Shown: positions 21,410 to 31,809 of the stretch, piece by piece
Numbering within the stretch: the first letter of the stretch is position 1
Layout: each line of letters begins with the position of its first letter
Assembly (NCBI RefSeq): GCF_958298935.1
Contig: NC_084927.1
Span: 19,790,001 to 19,854,000, forward strand
Direction: 5' to 3'
DNA length: 64,000 bases
From: Phragmites australis
Taxonomy: Eukaryota; Streptophyta; Magnoliopsida; Poales; Poaceae
Program-made: the position numbers and the translations under genes
Notes under the pieces: model-generated
The model's database searches: none
The model's input: the letters and a program-made list of their open reading frames with translations, nothing else
Told to the model about the DNA's origin: nothing

Positions 21410-22620
21410 TCGTGTCTCACACACTCCCACCCCACCCACTCGGTAAAATACTGCCAAAAAACCGATGCCTTATAAAAAGCCGACCTCACCTGTTAAGACC
21501 GGTCCCAACAACAGCTCGAAGAAAAATCGCCCCGCCGTTCGACAATCCCCCACGGCGCCCCGTTCATCTTATCCGACCTCGCGATGGCCGCCGACGCCGT
21601 GTTGGGTGTTCTCCCGATCCAATTGAAGAAGCGCCACCACCACTAGCCACCACCGCCTCCACACCTCCTGCACTACTATGGCCACCCGCCGCTGAGACTC
21701 CCTGGTACGTCCTCCCGCAGTCAAATGGCTGAATCTGTGTCCGATCGGATTCTGTCGCTCCCACCCCCGGACCGCCGCCTCCTGTCCCGAGCGTGATGTC
21801 CCCCGCTGTCGCTCCGGTCGGGTAGTGGAAGGGAAGCGTAGAGGAGGTGACGACGCGGTTAGAGAGAGGGGTGGCCCGCTCGGACCCCGACCGCGCTCTG
21901 CGCAGCCGCTGAGCCACGCTTCGCGCTAACCACCTGCACCAGCCTCCCCTCGCCGGGTCGCCGCGCTCCCCGCCCTGCTCCGAACCACCGCATACGCTGC
22001 CACGCCACGGGGAGGAGACTGCGCCGGCGCTAGAAAGGAAGAAAGGGAGAGGAACCGGGGGCACGGGCGGCACGCTGAGGGCGAGGACCATGGTTGTGGC
22101 TGACTAAAGTCGCACTGGAGAGGGCGAGGATGAGAAAGAGACGATGAAGGCGTGACTACTGGTGGTCGGAGCTGCACAGTCCGGCCGTGTGGATGCTGTG
22201 GACGACAACTGTAAAGAACAGCTCCAATGTGCTCATTTGCATCTCCACCGACCTGCTGCTCCCAGTCATGCACGGAGGTTGGCAACAGCAACGATTATGT
22301 TTCAGATGACACCGGCTGGTGTCCAGGTAGCAGAAGCAAAGGCTCTCCGTAGAATTTAATAAACTGATTGCTTCATTAGTAAAATCAGTGTACGGTTTGC
22401 AACGACCAAGGAGCAGCGCAGGAAGTTCCTTGATGGCGCTTGGCGCAAGGCAGGTGGGGAAAGAGAAAGAGAGGCATAGGCATATCAAGTGGGCAACTGG
22501 TCGATCATCACTGACTGCAATGACAATCAACTGCGTACTTTGACCCGATGCACACCAATTTGAATCACTAATACTTTTCTCATGATTCAATCAGAACAAA
22601 AGATCATAACGGTCATGTGA
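21410..22620. other. GC-rich island, possible gene fragments
   Basis: 21420-22130 is strongly GC-rich with overlapping open frames on both strands, and 22140-22600 has milder composition. It looks like the start of a grass gene or captured exons, but no translated frame gives a recognisable domain. A Helitron-like 3' end at 24427 raises the possibility of captured gene pieces, which is conjecture. Confidence 0.25.
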
Positions 22621-22901
22621 AAATTGTTCTTGATAGAGTTAAGGTCCTAATTGGGGAATTCCTGGATTTGTAGTGAGACAAAGCCAACGGTTGGTTCACT
22701 TGTTTGAGACAGCATAGTTTTTTTAGGTGAGAATAGAATGTGAACAAGCTAGCATTCTTGATGCACTGCTGAAACTCGCTGTTAGATTGGATAACTATTA
22801 GTATGATAGAAATGCTTAATTGGTTATGTGAAACTTCGATCTGCCATACGCTAACTTATTTCCCCTAAGCATCACTAAATTTTGTGGCTAAGGAGAGGAG
22901 A

Positions 22902-24269
22902 CACTACTTGAAAAAAGCTTAAAATGACGGATCATAATCGTCATAGGTAACAGATACGACACTCCGAATGTGTCACTGATGACTAGTGAGTTATAAACGA
23001 TGAGTAAATATCCGTCACCAATAAAATTATTGGTGTTGGGTCAAAACTTGATCCGTCACCTATTAAGGTCATAAGTGACGTATCATTTATCATAAGTCTT
23101 AAGTGACAGGTCACACTTATGACTGATTTATGTTTTTCGTATTTTTTATAAAAAAAAGTCAAAAAATATTTTTTTCACACGAGCTATCCCAACACATACC
23201 TATCACCACTAGCCACGGGTCACTTCTATTTTTCAACACTATTTTCAGTCTTTGCGTCAAGCACGAATCGAACCCACCACCTCCCCTCGCTATCGCATGT
23301 TACCACCTCAGCTATCACGTGTTTATGATGGACATCAGATATTTTATCGTTCTACCTTCTTTGTCGAAGGTCATAAGTGACGGGTTATAACCATGACCTG
23401 TCACTTATGAAGATTATAGATGACAGGTCGTAATCTTGACCCGTTACTAATGACTGATTTTTTTTATTTTACATATAAAATTTGTATTAATATATTACAT
23501 ATAAAATTTGATAGGTGACTGGTTATAATTTACCTATAAAATTATATTAATATTTTATGAATGTCTAAATATCTCATACAAACGATCGCAATTGAATAGA
23601 TGTCCCGGAGTGCCTCCGGTAAAACGGGCATAACTTTTGCATACGAACTCCGATTTCAATTTTTTTTTTTACTCTACAGACATCTACAGAAAAAAATTAC
23701 ATCCGTTTCTCTCTTACTTTGTCGCGTTCGGTGAATGTTTCAAGGCCAAAAATGATTTGGAAGATTGTGTTCTCGTCCCCGGAAGTTCCTGCACCATTTT
23801 CGAAATGCGCATTTGTGTCCATAGCCGCCACCCCTTACATCAAACTTGAGCAGAAATTATATATATTTCCTATTCTAATGCTGCTGGGGTGATAAAAAAT
23901 AAGAAAAAATAAAATAAAAATAAAAAATATTAGTGAACTAAGTATCTATGACTATTATCATTAGTGACGGGTCACAACATAACACGTCACTGATGTCAAG
24001 TAATAAGTGATAGGTCAGAATTTGGCCCGCCACTTATAACTGATTTAAGATAACCCGTCACTTATGATAAGTAATAAGTGAGTGTCAAATTCATCAGTGA
24101 CGGGTCACCTTGCACTACTCATTAGTGACGGATCAAGTTGTGACCCGTCACTTATGATTTGACATAAGTGACGGGTCATATTACGACCTGTCATTATTAT
24201 TATAAGTGACGGATCATGTTTCGACGCGTCACTAATTTTGTGTCTCATTTGTTTGTTTTTCACGTAGTG
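22902..24269. mobile_element. Non-autonomous CACTA element with AGA target duplication
   Basis: 1368 bp. It begins CACTACTTGAAAAAAGC and ends GTTTTTCACGTAGTG, imperfect inverted termini, and is flanked by AGA at 22899-22901 and 24270-24272 (3-bp duplication as expected). Both ends are packed with subterminal repeats of the type ATAAGTGACGGGTCA. The centre carries a tRNA-like module and a block with CATCAAACTTGAGCA shared in reverse with 52883-54041. No transposase. Confidence 0.9.
23262..23318 (-). promoter_or_regulatory. tRNA-like module (A and B boxes) in a CACTA element
   Basis: On the minus strand an A-box match TAGCTGAGGTGGTA (23314-23301) is followed 40 bp on by a B-box match GGTTCGATTC (23274-23265), the internal Pol III promoter of tRNA genes. 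The acceptor stem cannot be folded and the T stem is imperfect, so it is not a functional tRNA gene. The same module occurs at 53711-53764. Confidence 0.6.
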
Positions 24270-24392
24270 AGACAACATATTTTGTTTAAGTTCTGATATC
24301 TTGTCTAAATATGGGTGGACAAGTTACGATGATGTGTTGTGTTGTTTTGCATTAGCTTCACCCAATGAACTATTATTTTTCCCATGAATTTT

Positions 24393-24427
24393 TTGACTCC
24401 TGTTGCAACGCACGGGTATTTAACTAA
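24393..24427 (+). mobile_element. Possible Helitron 3' terminus
   Basis: GTTGCAACGCACGGG followed by TATTTAACTAA and then T. Grass Helitron 3' ends commonly carry a GTTGCAACGCACGGG-type sequence shortly before CTRR inserted next to T. The hairpin here is weak and no 5' TC end was found. Confidence 0.3.
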
Positions 24428-24429
24428 TA

Positions 24430-25730
24430 GTAAGAAAGCAACACTTAAACGCAAATAGTTGAAAGCAAAGCATGATCTCTCCCCTCTTCCCCTTCTCCTT
24501 CCTAGGGTTGTCGCCTCTTCCCTTCCTGACACACCCTCCATTGTTGCTCCCATTCAACGATGCCACCACTGCACAGAAGCACCAATGTTGTGTCTACCGT
24601 TGCACCACCACTGATATATCTACTGACACCACACTACTGGAACTCGAGAGTTTACCTAATGCTTGTGGAACAAACTAGGGGACCTAACCCGTGATACCAC
24701 CAACCCAACCCCTCCCACCACCGGCCCATGGCCTGCAATGGCGCGGCCACCTTTTGAAAAGATAACCTCTAGGGATGGGCGTGACGCAATCCGTGAATAC
24801 AATATAGTTCATCTTAATCAACTAACTAGCTAGTCAAAATGACTAGTTTATTGTTTTAGTTAAACTAGAGTGGATCTAGAGATACCTAGATCGCTCCATG
24901 CACATCCCTACTGACCTATCTAGCGGCTTCTGTTAGCCAAGGGAGAGAGGACTCCCACCCCGCAAGGTTGGTCACGTGGTTACCTAGCGCGTGGAAAAAG
25001 GGACCTAACTAGCCAAGGTTCAATTCAAATTGAGAAAGCAACAAGCTGATCACTGGACGACCTTGATTGAATTTGCAGTTACCAGCTTAAAAATAAGAGA
25101 TATATACCAAGGTAATTGCAGCATGTCTGGGATGGACGATAACTAGCATCATAAACTACCATTTCTGATCGGGCTAGAATTCACTCGCCATTGGCAGTGT
25201 TTAACCATTTCTGATTGGTAGGAGTGGAATGAAAGGACCTCCAGAAACTCAAGCATCTCCATTGGCAGTGTTTAATCATGATCACCGAGTAAACGCTGCC
25301 TACTCTAAAGTTGGCAATAATTATTAGTAGTGACCTCACAAATTTTATCCAACAATTTAATAAACTGACAGCTATATATGTAACAAATAAAGAAAGAAAT
25401 GAACAGAGAGGGCCTTGATCCAAGCTCTACATGAACTGTATACAAGCTAGAAGATTAAATACAATTTCTGTGCATATTTATTCGAGGAAATCTACAAGAA
25501 ATATAGATATGAACAGAGCTAAGCTGACAATTAATATGCTACCAGAAATGATATATGGAAAAGAGGAAACGCAAGGCACGACGCCAGATAGTTTTCATGT
25601 AAATCATTCAAAACTGCAATATCTTCCAAACAACAAAGATCTCCCTGATCTCGTTGCGCACGATCGGTGCCAATAAAAAGCGCGGCCTGCCTCCTCTTCT
25701 TCCACTATCGAGCAGCAGCTGCGCTAATCC
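24430..25730. other. Intergenic region upstream of the IPT gene
   Basis: Mixed composition with no supported gene. A short direct duplication of CATTGGCAGTGTTTAA appears near 25189 and 25259. CAATAAAAAGCG at about 25671 is a weak TATA-like candidate 60 bp before the IPT start. Nothing else was recognised. Confidence 0.35.
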
Positions 25731-25733
25731 GCA

Positions 25734-26668
25734 ATGGCAATGGAGCACGCTCGCGTTGTCGCTGGGAAACCCAAGGTGGTCTTCGATCGTGCTCGGCGCC
25801 ACGAGCACCGGGAAGTCCAAGCTCGCCATCGCTCTCTCCCAGCGCTTTAACGGCGAGGTGATAAACGCGGACAAGATCCAGGTGAACGACGGCGTGCCCA
25901 TCATAACCAACAAGGTCACCGAGGAGGAGCAGGCTGGGGTGCCCCACCACCTCGTCGGTGTACTGCACGTCTGCACCCCGACGCCGACTTCACCGCGGAG
26001 GACTTCCGCCGCGAGGCGTCCGGAGCCGTGGCACGCGTGCTCTCGTTGGGCCGCCTCCCCGTCGTGGCCGGCGGGTCCAACACACGTACATCGTGGAAAT
26101 GGTGGAAAGCGACGGCGCCGCCTTGCGCGCGCGCCACGATGTCCTCTTCCTTTGGGTGGACGCTGCGCCGGAGCTGCTCGAGTGGTACTCGGCGCTGCTC
26201 GTGGATGACATGGTGCCGCGCGGGCTGGTGGACGAGGCGCGCGCGGCGTTCTGTGGCGCAGGAGCGGACTACACCCGAGGCGTGCGCCGCGCCATCGGCC
26301 TGCCGGAGATGCACGCGTACCTGCTCGCGGAGAGCGAGGGCACCGCCGGCGAGGCCGAGCTCGCGGGCTTGCTGTCGCGCGCGGTCAGCGAGATCAAGGA
26401 CAACACCTTCCGCCTGGCCCTCGCGCAGGTGGAGAAGATCCGCCGCTTCGACGTCACCCCGGTGTTCGCGAGCATGGCCGACGGCGACGCGTGCCACAAG
26501 CTGACATGGGAGACCCTCGTGTGGGAACCATGCGAGGAGATGGTGAGGATTTTCCTGGATACACCGACTGTTCCTGCTTCTCTAGCTGCCGGCGGTGATG
26601 GAGATGTGGCCGCGGTAGCAATGATGCCGGCGTCGCCGCTGCTGAAGTGGCGGACACCATATAAGTAA
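25734..26668 (+). pseudogene. IPT: Adenylate isopentenyltransferase (cytokinin synthase), frameshifted
   Basis: IPTs transfer the dimethylallyl group to the N6 of ADP/ATP, the first step of cytokinin synthesis. From ATG 25734 the frame gives MAMEHARVVAGKPKVVF, and after one extra base (25785) IVLGATSTGKSKLA, the P-loop. Family motifs continue: GEVINADKIQVNDG, TNKVTEEEQAGVPHHLVG. An 8-bp duplication-like insert (about 25963-25970, CTGCACGT before CTGCAC) and a 2-bp insert (about 26082-26084) change frame again. The rest runs to the stop: VAGGSN, FLWVDAAPELLEWYSALLVD, ADYTRGVRRAIGLPE, EIKDNTFRLALAQVEKIRR. Without the 11 extra bases the gene would be 308 codons, the normal intronless length. Either a young pseudogene or assembly errors. 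Antisense open frames are shadows. Confidence 0.85.
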
Positions 26669-26689
26669 GTAGCGAATATGGCCATCCAT

Positions 26690-27330
26690 GCATGTATGCA
26701 TGGTGGCTTGCTGTCTCAGGCCAGCATGAGAGAGGGAGATACGTATGCCATGTTTGATAGATCTCTAACTTAAAAAAAATTAGAGTATGGTGTTTCTAGA
26801 TCTAAAATTTTATAAAATTGGGGTTAAAGGTATACTGAAGGAGTTTAAATAAGTTATTTGGTTTACATTTTAAAAAATAGATACTTAAATTATTTTATAT
26901 TAATTTATAAATATTATATCTGAGGTGAAGTTAAGAGCTAGAATTTTAAAAAAATGATTAAAATGTCATGAGCAAACGCTAGTACACCCGAGCGTACCTT
27001 GTACTACTACTAGCGTTGCATGGTCGCGTATCCTAAAGGTCTTCGAAGCTCTGGAGACATCACTAGCTAGTTGGAAAGATTAATTGGAGTATGAAAAGCT
27101 TTAATCCAGTGTGTGAAAGGAAAAAAAATTTAATCCAGTGTGTGAAAGCAAAAAAAAAAATCGTATAAAAATTTAATCCAGTGTGTGAAAGCGAAAAATT
27201 CGTATAAAAATGTAAGGTAAAAACTAAATTTCGACAGTACACATATTTGTTACATAGTATGCACACTCAGATTAGCCGTACACTACGTATCCTATAGCAC
27301 ACTTTTTTTATTACCCCATCATCCATCTAT
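26690..27330. other. Intergenic, AT-rich
   Basis: AT-rich DNA after IPT. The stretch from 26745 (CATGTTTGATAGATCTC) resembles the start of some grass MITEs but no matching end was found. The only clear structure is the repeat at 27100-27191. Confidence 0.35.
27100..27191 (+). repeat. Three copies of a 20-bp motif
   Basis: TTTAATCCAGTGTGTGAAAG occurs exactly at 27100-27119, 27129-27148 and 27172-27191, separated by A-rich spacers, with CGTATAAAAA after the second and third copies. Confidence 0.85.
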
Positions 27331-27369
27331 CTCTTGACTCACACCTTCTTTCTCCCTATTGCTATTTCC

Positions 27370-28460
27370 GTCCTCTCCCTTCATGCCTGCCGATGGCCAC
27401 TCCCTCCCTACCCGTCGGTGGACGGCTTCTCCCCTCCCCCGTCGGCCTCTCCCTCACACCCTCGCCATCTCCCCCTCCTCGCCACAACAGCCATGGCCCC
27501 TCCCCGCCGGATATGCAGAGACGACGTTGGCTGGGAGCGCACTGAGGTAGAAGACGAACCTTCGTGCCTGCTGATGAACACTCCCTCCCCACTCGCTGGT
27601 GGTCAGCATCTCCCCTTCGCTCCCCCGCCAGCCTCTCCCTCGCACGCGTGCCCTCTCCCCCTCCCTCACCACAGCAGCCACGGCCCCTTCTCACTAGATC
27701 TAAGCAACCACCCACCAAATCAACTGGGGTGAGATCATCATCTTCCCTTCTCTGCTCTACCGATTTGGTTTTGCGTTTTATACTAATTTGCCTATATATT
27801 GCTTCAGATTTGCTAAGAAAAATACATCAAATTGCTTTTCAATTTGATTTTTTCCATAACATGGTTACTAAATTGCCTTTTGTATTCATACTGATTTGCT
27901 TACATTTTTTAAACAAAATTGCCAGCTGCCAGTCCTGTCGCCGCTCGACGTGGTGCTCCCTCCGCCATCACCCCCGTCCCATGCTCAAATCAACTCATCT
28001 TATCCATATGAACACATGTCACAATCAAATCGACTCATCTCATGCTCAAATGGACTCATCTCATCCATACGAACACATTTCACAATCAAATCGACTCATC
28101 TCATCCATATATTGCTCGAACACAAGAACATATCAATTCAAACACAAGGAAGAGGCCCCCATGGTCGACCTCGCTTGTGCCTTGGACCCGCCCTGGACGT
28201 GTCGACGCAGCTCGGAGGAGCCCGCTTGGGGGCCACCGTGCCTCGCGCCTACGCCTCTCAGAGGCCACGCTCGCGCCCTGCTCATGCCACTTCTTCTTTG
28301 TCCTCCTCTCAGTGTTGTTCATACGCGTGCTATCCATAGGTGAGAGAGGCTCAAAAGAGATAAGGTAGAGAGGGAGGCGTTTGTGGAGAAAAGAGATAAG
28401 AGAGAGAGAGAGAGAGCACTTGGAAGAGATAAGACAGAGAGAGTGCATATGTGAGCTGAG
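27370..28460. other. CT-rich island with duplicated blocks
   Basis: 27380-27520 and 27563-27705 are two imperfect copies of a CCTGCCGATGGCCACTCCCT-type block rich in Pro/Ser codons. Minisatellite sequence follows at 27988-28111, then a GA-rich tail (28360-28440). Open frames exist on both strands but look compositional. It leads into a CACTA end at 28505-28698, so it may be the interior of a non-autonomous CACTA element. Confidence 0.35.
27988..28111 (+). repeat. Minisatellite of AAATCGACTCATCTCATCCA units
   Basis: Several related units: CAAATCAACTCATCTTATCC, CAAATCGACTCATCTCATGC, CAAATGGACTCATCTCATCC and CAAATCGACTCATCTCATCC, interleaved with ATGAACACATTTCACAAT-like spacers. Confidence 0.75.
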
Positions 28461-28504
28461 CTGGACGTGAGAGCCAAAGTTGCATTAGAAATAAAATTCA
28501 GGTC

Positions 28505-28698
28505 TGGTTCTGTAGCAACCATCAGTGATAAAGTGCTGGTTCGACCGGCACTGATAGTCGATATCGGTGCTGGTTCTTAGCGGCTCCATTATGGTTTAGG
28601 CACGAAAGATTAAGAACCGACAATGATACATTTACACTGTCGGTTCCTGCACAGCCAGCCATGATGAGCCGTTATCTATAGTCAGTTCTGTAATAGTG
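28505..28698 (-). mobile_element. CACTA transposon end, CACTGCCGG-related family
   Basis: On the minus strand it starts CACTATTACAGAACTGAC (28698) and runs into subterminal repeats of the GGTTC...CCGGCACTGATA type. This fits a CACTA terminus. The matching left end was not found. Confidence 0.5.
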
Positions 28699-28699
28699 A

Positions 28700-29080
28700 A
28701 GGTCTCTTAAATTCATCACCCATGAGCCTGCACTGAGAGAGGGTAAATTAGGTTTTTAGAAAGCACTATATGTGACTGCTCGCTATCTACTTCCTCTTCA
28801 TTATCGTCTTATGCATCGTCATCATGGGAGCCTTGACGTCTCTCGCTACCGACCGGCATGTTCATTGTGCTCAATCTTTTATCATATCTGCCATACTGAG
28901 TAGTACTATGTTATTCCTGTTATAGGGTATATTAGAAAGTTACATATGTACTCATAGTATATACATGCCTAGAATATACTCTTGATGCATCATAATGTTA
29001 GTCTATCAGTTTTGGTTTATGATTTATGTAGAGATTAAATTAATTCTAAAAGTGTGTTTTTATCTAACAAAGATAACGAA
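28700..29080. other. Intergenic, nothing recognised
   Basis: AT-rich with no supported feature. Confidence 0.4.
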
Positions 29081-29757
29081 TCACACTAGCTTTCTTACAA
29101 GGTCAATGGGGAACAATGACTGAAGCTCAATAATCCTGAATTGTACCCATCGTGCAACTCCCTTTGGATTCACCTTCCTCCACCAAAGGCACACGGCAAT
29201 TTCCGCAGTGTTAACCAGAGACAGGCAATTCATACCCAAATCATACTTGGGAATCCTGGTGCCACACAAAAGTGACACAGGAATCACAGCCTACGTGAAC
29301 AACAGAGGCTGGCGCGCCCCACGCAACGGCCTCCGATGAGTAGACGCACGCATGAGTGCCCCCGTCCTCCTTGTCGGCGGACAGAAAGGCCACCAGAACG
29401 GACCACCGTGGCAATCGAGGTGGTCGCAGCCGCCCTTGGTGCAGAGCACATGAGGAGGACACGTCCATGACCGGGCAGCCAAAGTCGATCTCTTGCAAGG
29501 GGAAGGGGGAGGGTGCCGTGCAGGGAACTAAACGGGGGATGCCGCTTGCAGCAGCTGGTGAGGAAGCCGAACAGGGGAGGTGTCCCATGGAACGCGTGGT
29601 AGCGGCTGAGGAAGACAGGGTGGGAAAGGAGGAGGAGCCAGGGCTTGCAAACGAAGGAGGCTTGAACAAGGCACGCCAGGTCGTCCGACGGGAGGCGGAT
29701 GAGGATCTTGTCGGCGAGGTCGGGGATCAGCTCCGTCGGTGTGCGCGGCGACGCCAT
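29081..29757 (-). pseudogene. F-box protein gene remnant
   Basis: F-box proteins are substrate receptors of SCF ubiquitin ligases. From ATG 29757 the minus strand reads a good F-box: IPDLADKILIRLPSDDLACL, VQASFVCKPWLLLLSHPVFL, then AFHGTPPLFGFL. After that, family similarity hops between frames: a PRLVP...PVMD piece near 29540-29465, GHGRVLLMC near 29465, GGCDHLDCHGGPF near 29430, VAFLSADKEDGGTHACVYSS near 29385-29330, and IPKYDLGMNCLSLV with WWRKVNPKGVARWVQFRII near 29260-29110. The pieces keep the order of grass F-box proteins of about 380-400 residues but add up to much less, so there are internal deletions as well as frameshifts. The longest open frame (to 29284) is therefore only right at its N-terminus. 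Confidence 0.8.
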
Positions 29758-29829
29758 GGCGCGCTGCGCTAGTGCTCGGTGGGGGTGAAGGGTTTGGGTG
29801 AGGAATGGGGGAGAGAGCATGCGAGAATG

Positions 29830-30340
29830 CTAACAATTGTCGCCTGCTAGTTTAATGTCCCAGCCCGATATGTTTCGGCCCAGTACGAACCTTCCGACCC
29901 ACAACCAATTGATTCGAGCCCAGTTATGAAGCCTGCCTGATTGTTAGCCTAGCTGCCTACAGTGATAGTATTACTACGACAACGATGCCTATCTTTAAAA
30001 ATTCGCAACTTTTCCTTACGCAGTCGGACGAAGATAAAATTTATATAAATATTGTATCACCGACGAGATCTATAACTTTATTGGTGACAATATTTTCATT
30101 TAAAGTTATTTTAATATCAAATAATCATTACAAGTTTTATTCCAGAAGTGTCAAAAGGAAAAGATATCACATTACTCTCAGCCATCAATGATGGGTGGGA
30201 TGGTAGGAAGGTTACACGTGAGGTGGGATTTTCTGGGTTTGACTCCTACAAACCATATGCGTGCATCATTCGCAGGAAAAAAACTTATAACTTGTGTGTT
30301 GTCTAGAGAGTCTGGTCGGAGTCAAAAATACTTTTTTTAT
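29830..30340. other. Intergenic, nothing recognised
   Basis: AT-rich with small open frames lacking any motif. Confidence 0.35.
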
Positions 30341-30359
30341 ATTCTTTCGGCTCCGATTT

Positions 30360-30520
30360 GTGAGTCGAGTAGAACTGGCAGTGATAATATTATTACTACT
30401 GGCTAGAATCGATAGTGATACTCTGAAAGTGATAGTATCACTACTGATGAATCATTATCGGATAAAAACTGAAAGTGATATCGATTTTGAACCCAGCAGT
30501 GATGTGTCTTTTTAGTTGTG
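30360..30520. mobile_element. CACTA subterminal fragment
   Basis: Repeats of GGCAGTGATA and TATCACTA-like units in alternating orientation, the subterminal signature of the ATCACTGCCGG family. Termini not identified. Confidence 0.4.
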
Positions 30521-30529
30521 CCTAGTTGA

Positions 30530-31190
30530 TTAGATCTTGAACTCTAGATATAGTTAAATTCGCGTGCTTCTTAGGATTAGACACCCTATATTTTATTATT
30601 GTACTTTATGATCCAAAAATAATTAAGATAAGATGTAGGGCTATTACTCAATTTAGATACTCGAACCTGTATAAACTTTATCTCTCTCTGCATGATAACT
30701 TCTACGACTACGCATGTATTTCTATTTTCCATATCACAAAATAATATACAGGTGAAATATCAAATCCTCCACACTCATTAACCATTAACCAATCAAGAGA
30801 ATTGAGCTTCCACCTCAAAACTCTTGTTCCCGTCTACGAGTTCCCTCCAACCAAATGCACGCGGAGAGATAATTTTTACTCGTACCTTATTTTTTACTCA
30901 TACCAAATCACCGGAACATACATGCTTCAGGTCAGGACCAAATAAGCCTTTAGTGAGGATCGACTTATGCAAACAAATGCAGTTGCACTCGAGTTCCTCC
31001 GGGTTAATGGATTTCACAAGTGGCCGACGACGATCATTGTCATTCCATCGACAGTGATTTTCAGCTCTGTACAGTGTCACTACACATGAACGCATGCAAT
31101 GGAGCTGTTCAAAACAGAGGATCCAGTATTCCAGTCCCATCCCAAAACATTCATCAGACTGTAAGATCCATATTAAAAACTCTCGCGTAC
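30530..31190. other. Intergenic, nothing recognised
   Basis: No supported gene. Open frames near 30820-31250 on both strands show no domain. Confidence 0.35.
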
Positions 31191-31208
31191 GAAGGGTCCA
31201 ACAAAATG

Positions 31209-31440
31209 CTTGTAGGTCCAAGAGGTCGCAAGATGTGCCAAGGACATTGAACAGTGTAGGCGAGTTTTTCGACTACTCTAGTGTCATTTTTTGTCGGGTT
31301 TTGGTTGTGTCCCCAATGTTTTCTTGTGTGTACTGTAAAGTCTAGGAGATATCTGTGGCTTCGGCCATCTTCTATATAATTTTATTTTGTACTCTTCTTA
31401 ATTGAAAGATAGAGCTTCTGCCACCTACGTTTCAAAAAGA
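31209..31440 (+). mobile_element. 5'-truncated LINE with 17-bp target duplication
   Basis: The 17-bp sequence AAGGGTCCAACAAAATG occurs exactly at 31192-31208 and 31441-31457. Between them lie 232 bp resembling the 3' end of a grass LINE (TTTGTACTCTTCTTAATTG, AGATAGAGCTTCTGCC) and a short A-rich tail. Long target duplications and 5' truncation are hallmarks of target-primed reverse transcription. Confidence 0.85.
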
Positions 31441-31809
31441 AAGGGTCCAACAAAATGGAACAAAAATATTTGGAAAATATACATATAATAACGGGGAAAT
31501 ATTACACTGAAGCGCCAGCAGTACACAAGTGCATGCCGACTGATCAGTGATTATCTTTACACATAACACAAAAACAAGCCCAAAAAAAACTGAAAAAGGG
31601 AACGGCCCAACATAAGAGGCCCATGAAGTGACAAAATACAGAAGAAAATACAAGTAGTAGTACTCTGCCTCGCTCAAAAAAAAAAAACGTAGTAGTAGTC
31701 TGCTATGGAAGTAATTAAACTGCTAAGCACACCCAGCAACTCACCACGCCACAGTCCACCGGCGGGCGCAGAGGCGGTCGAGGACGACGGCACCGGCACG
31801 TGTAAGCGA

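Noticed and set aside
21564..22590. Minus-strand open frames of 121-175 residues
   Set aside because: No recognisable motif and long frames on both strands; kept only as an unassigned GC-rich island.
25916..26693. Long antisense and alternate-frame open frames over the IPT gene
   Set aside because: GC-rich codon composition opens other frames; only the + strand frames match IPT motifs.
26745..26990. MITE after the IPT gene
   Set aside because: The start CATGTTTGATAG looks MITE-like but no inverted right end or target duplication was found.
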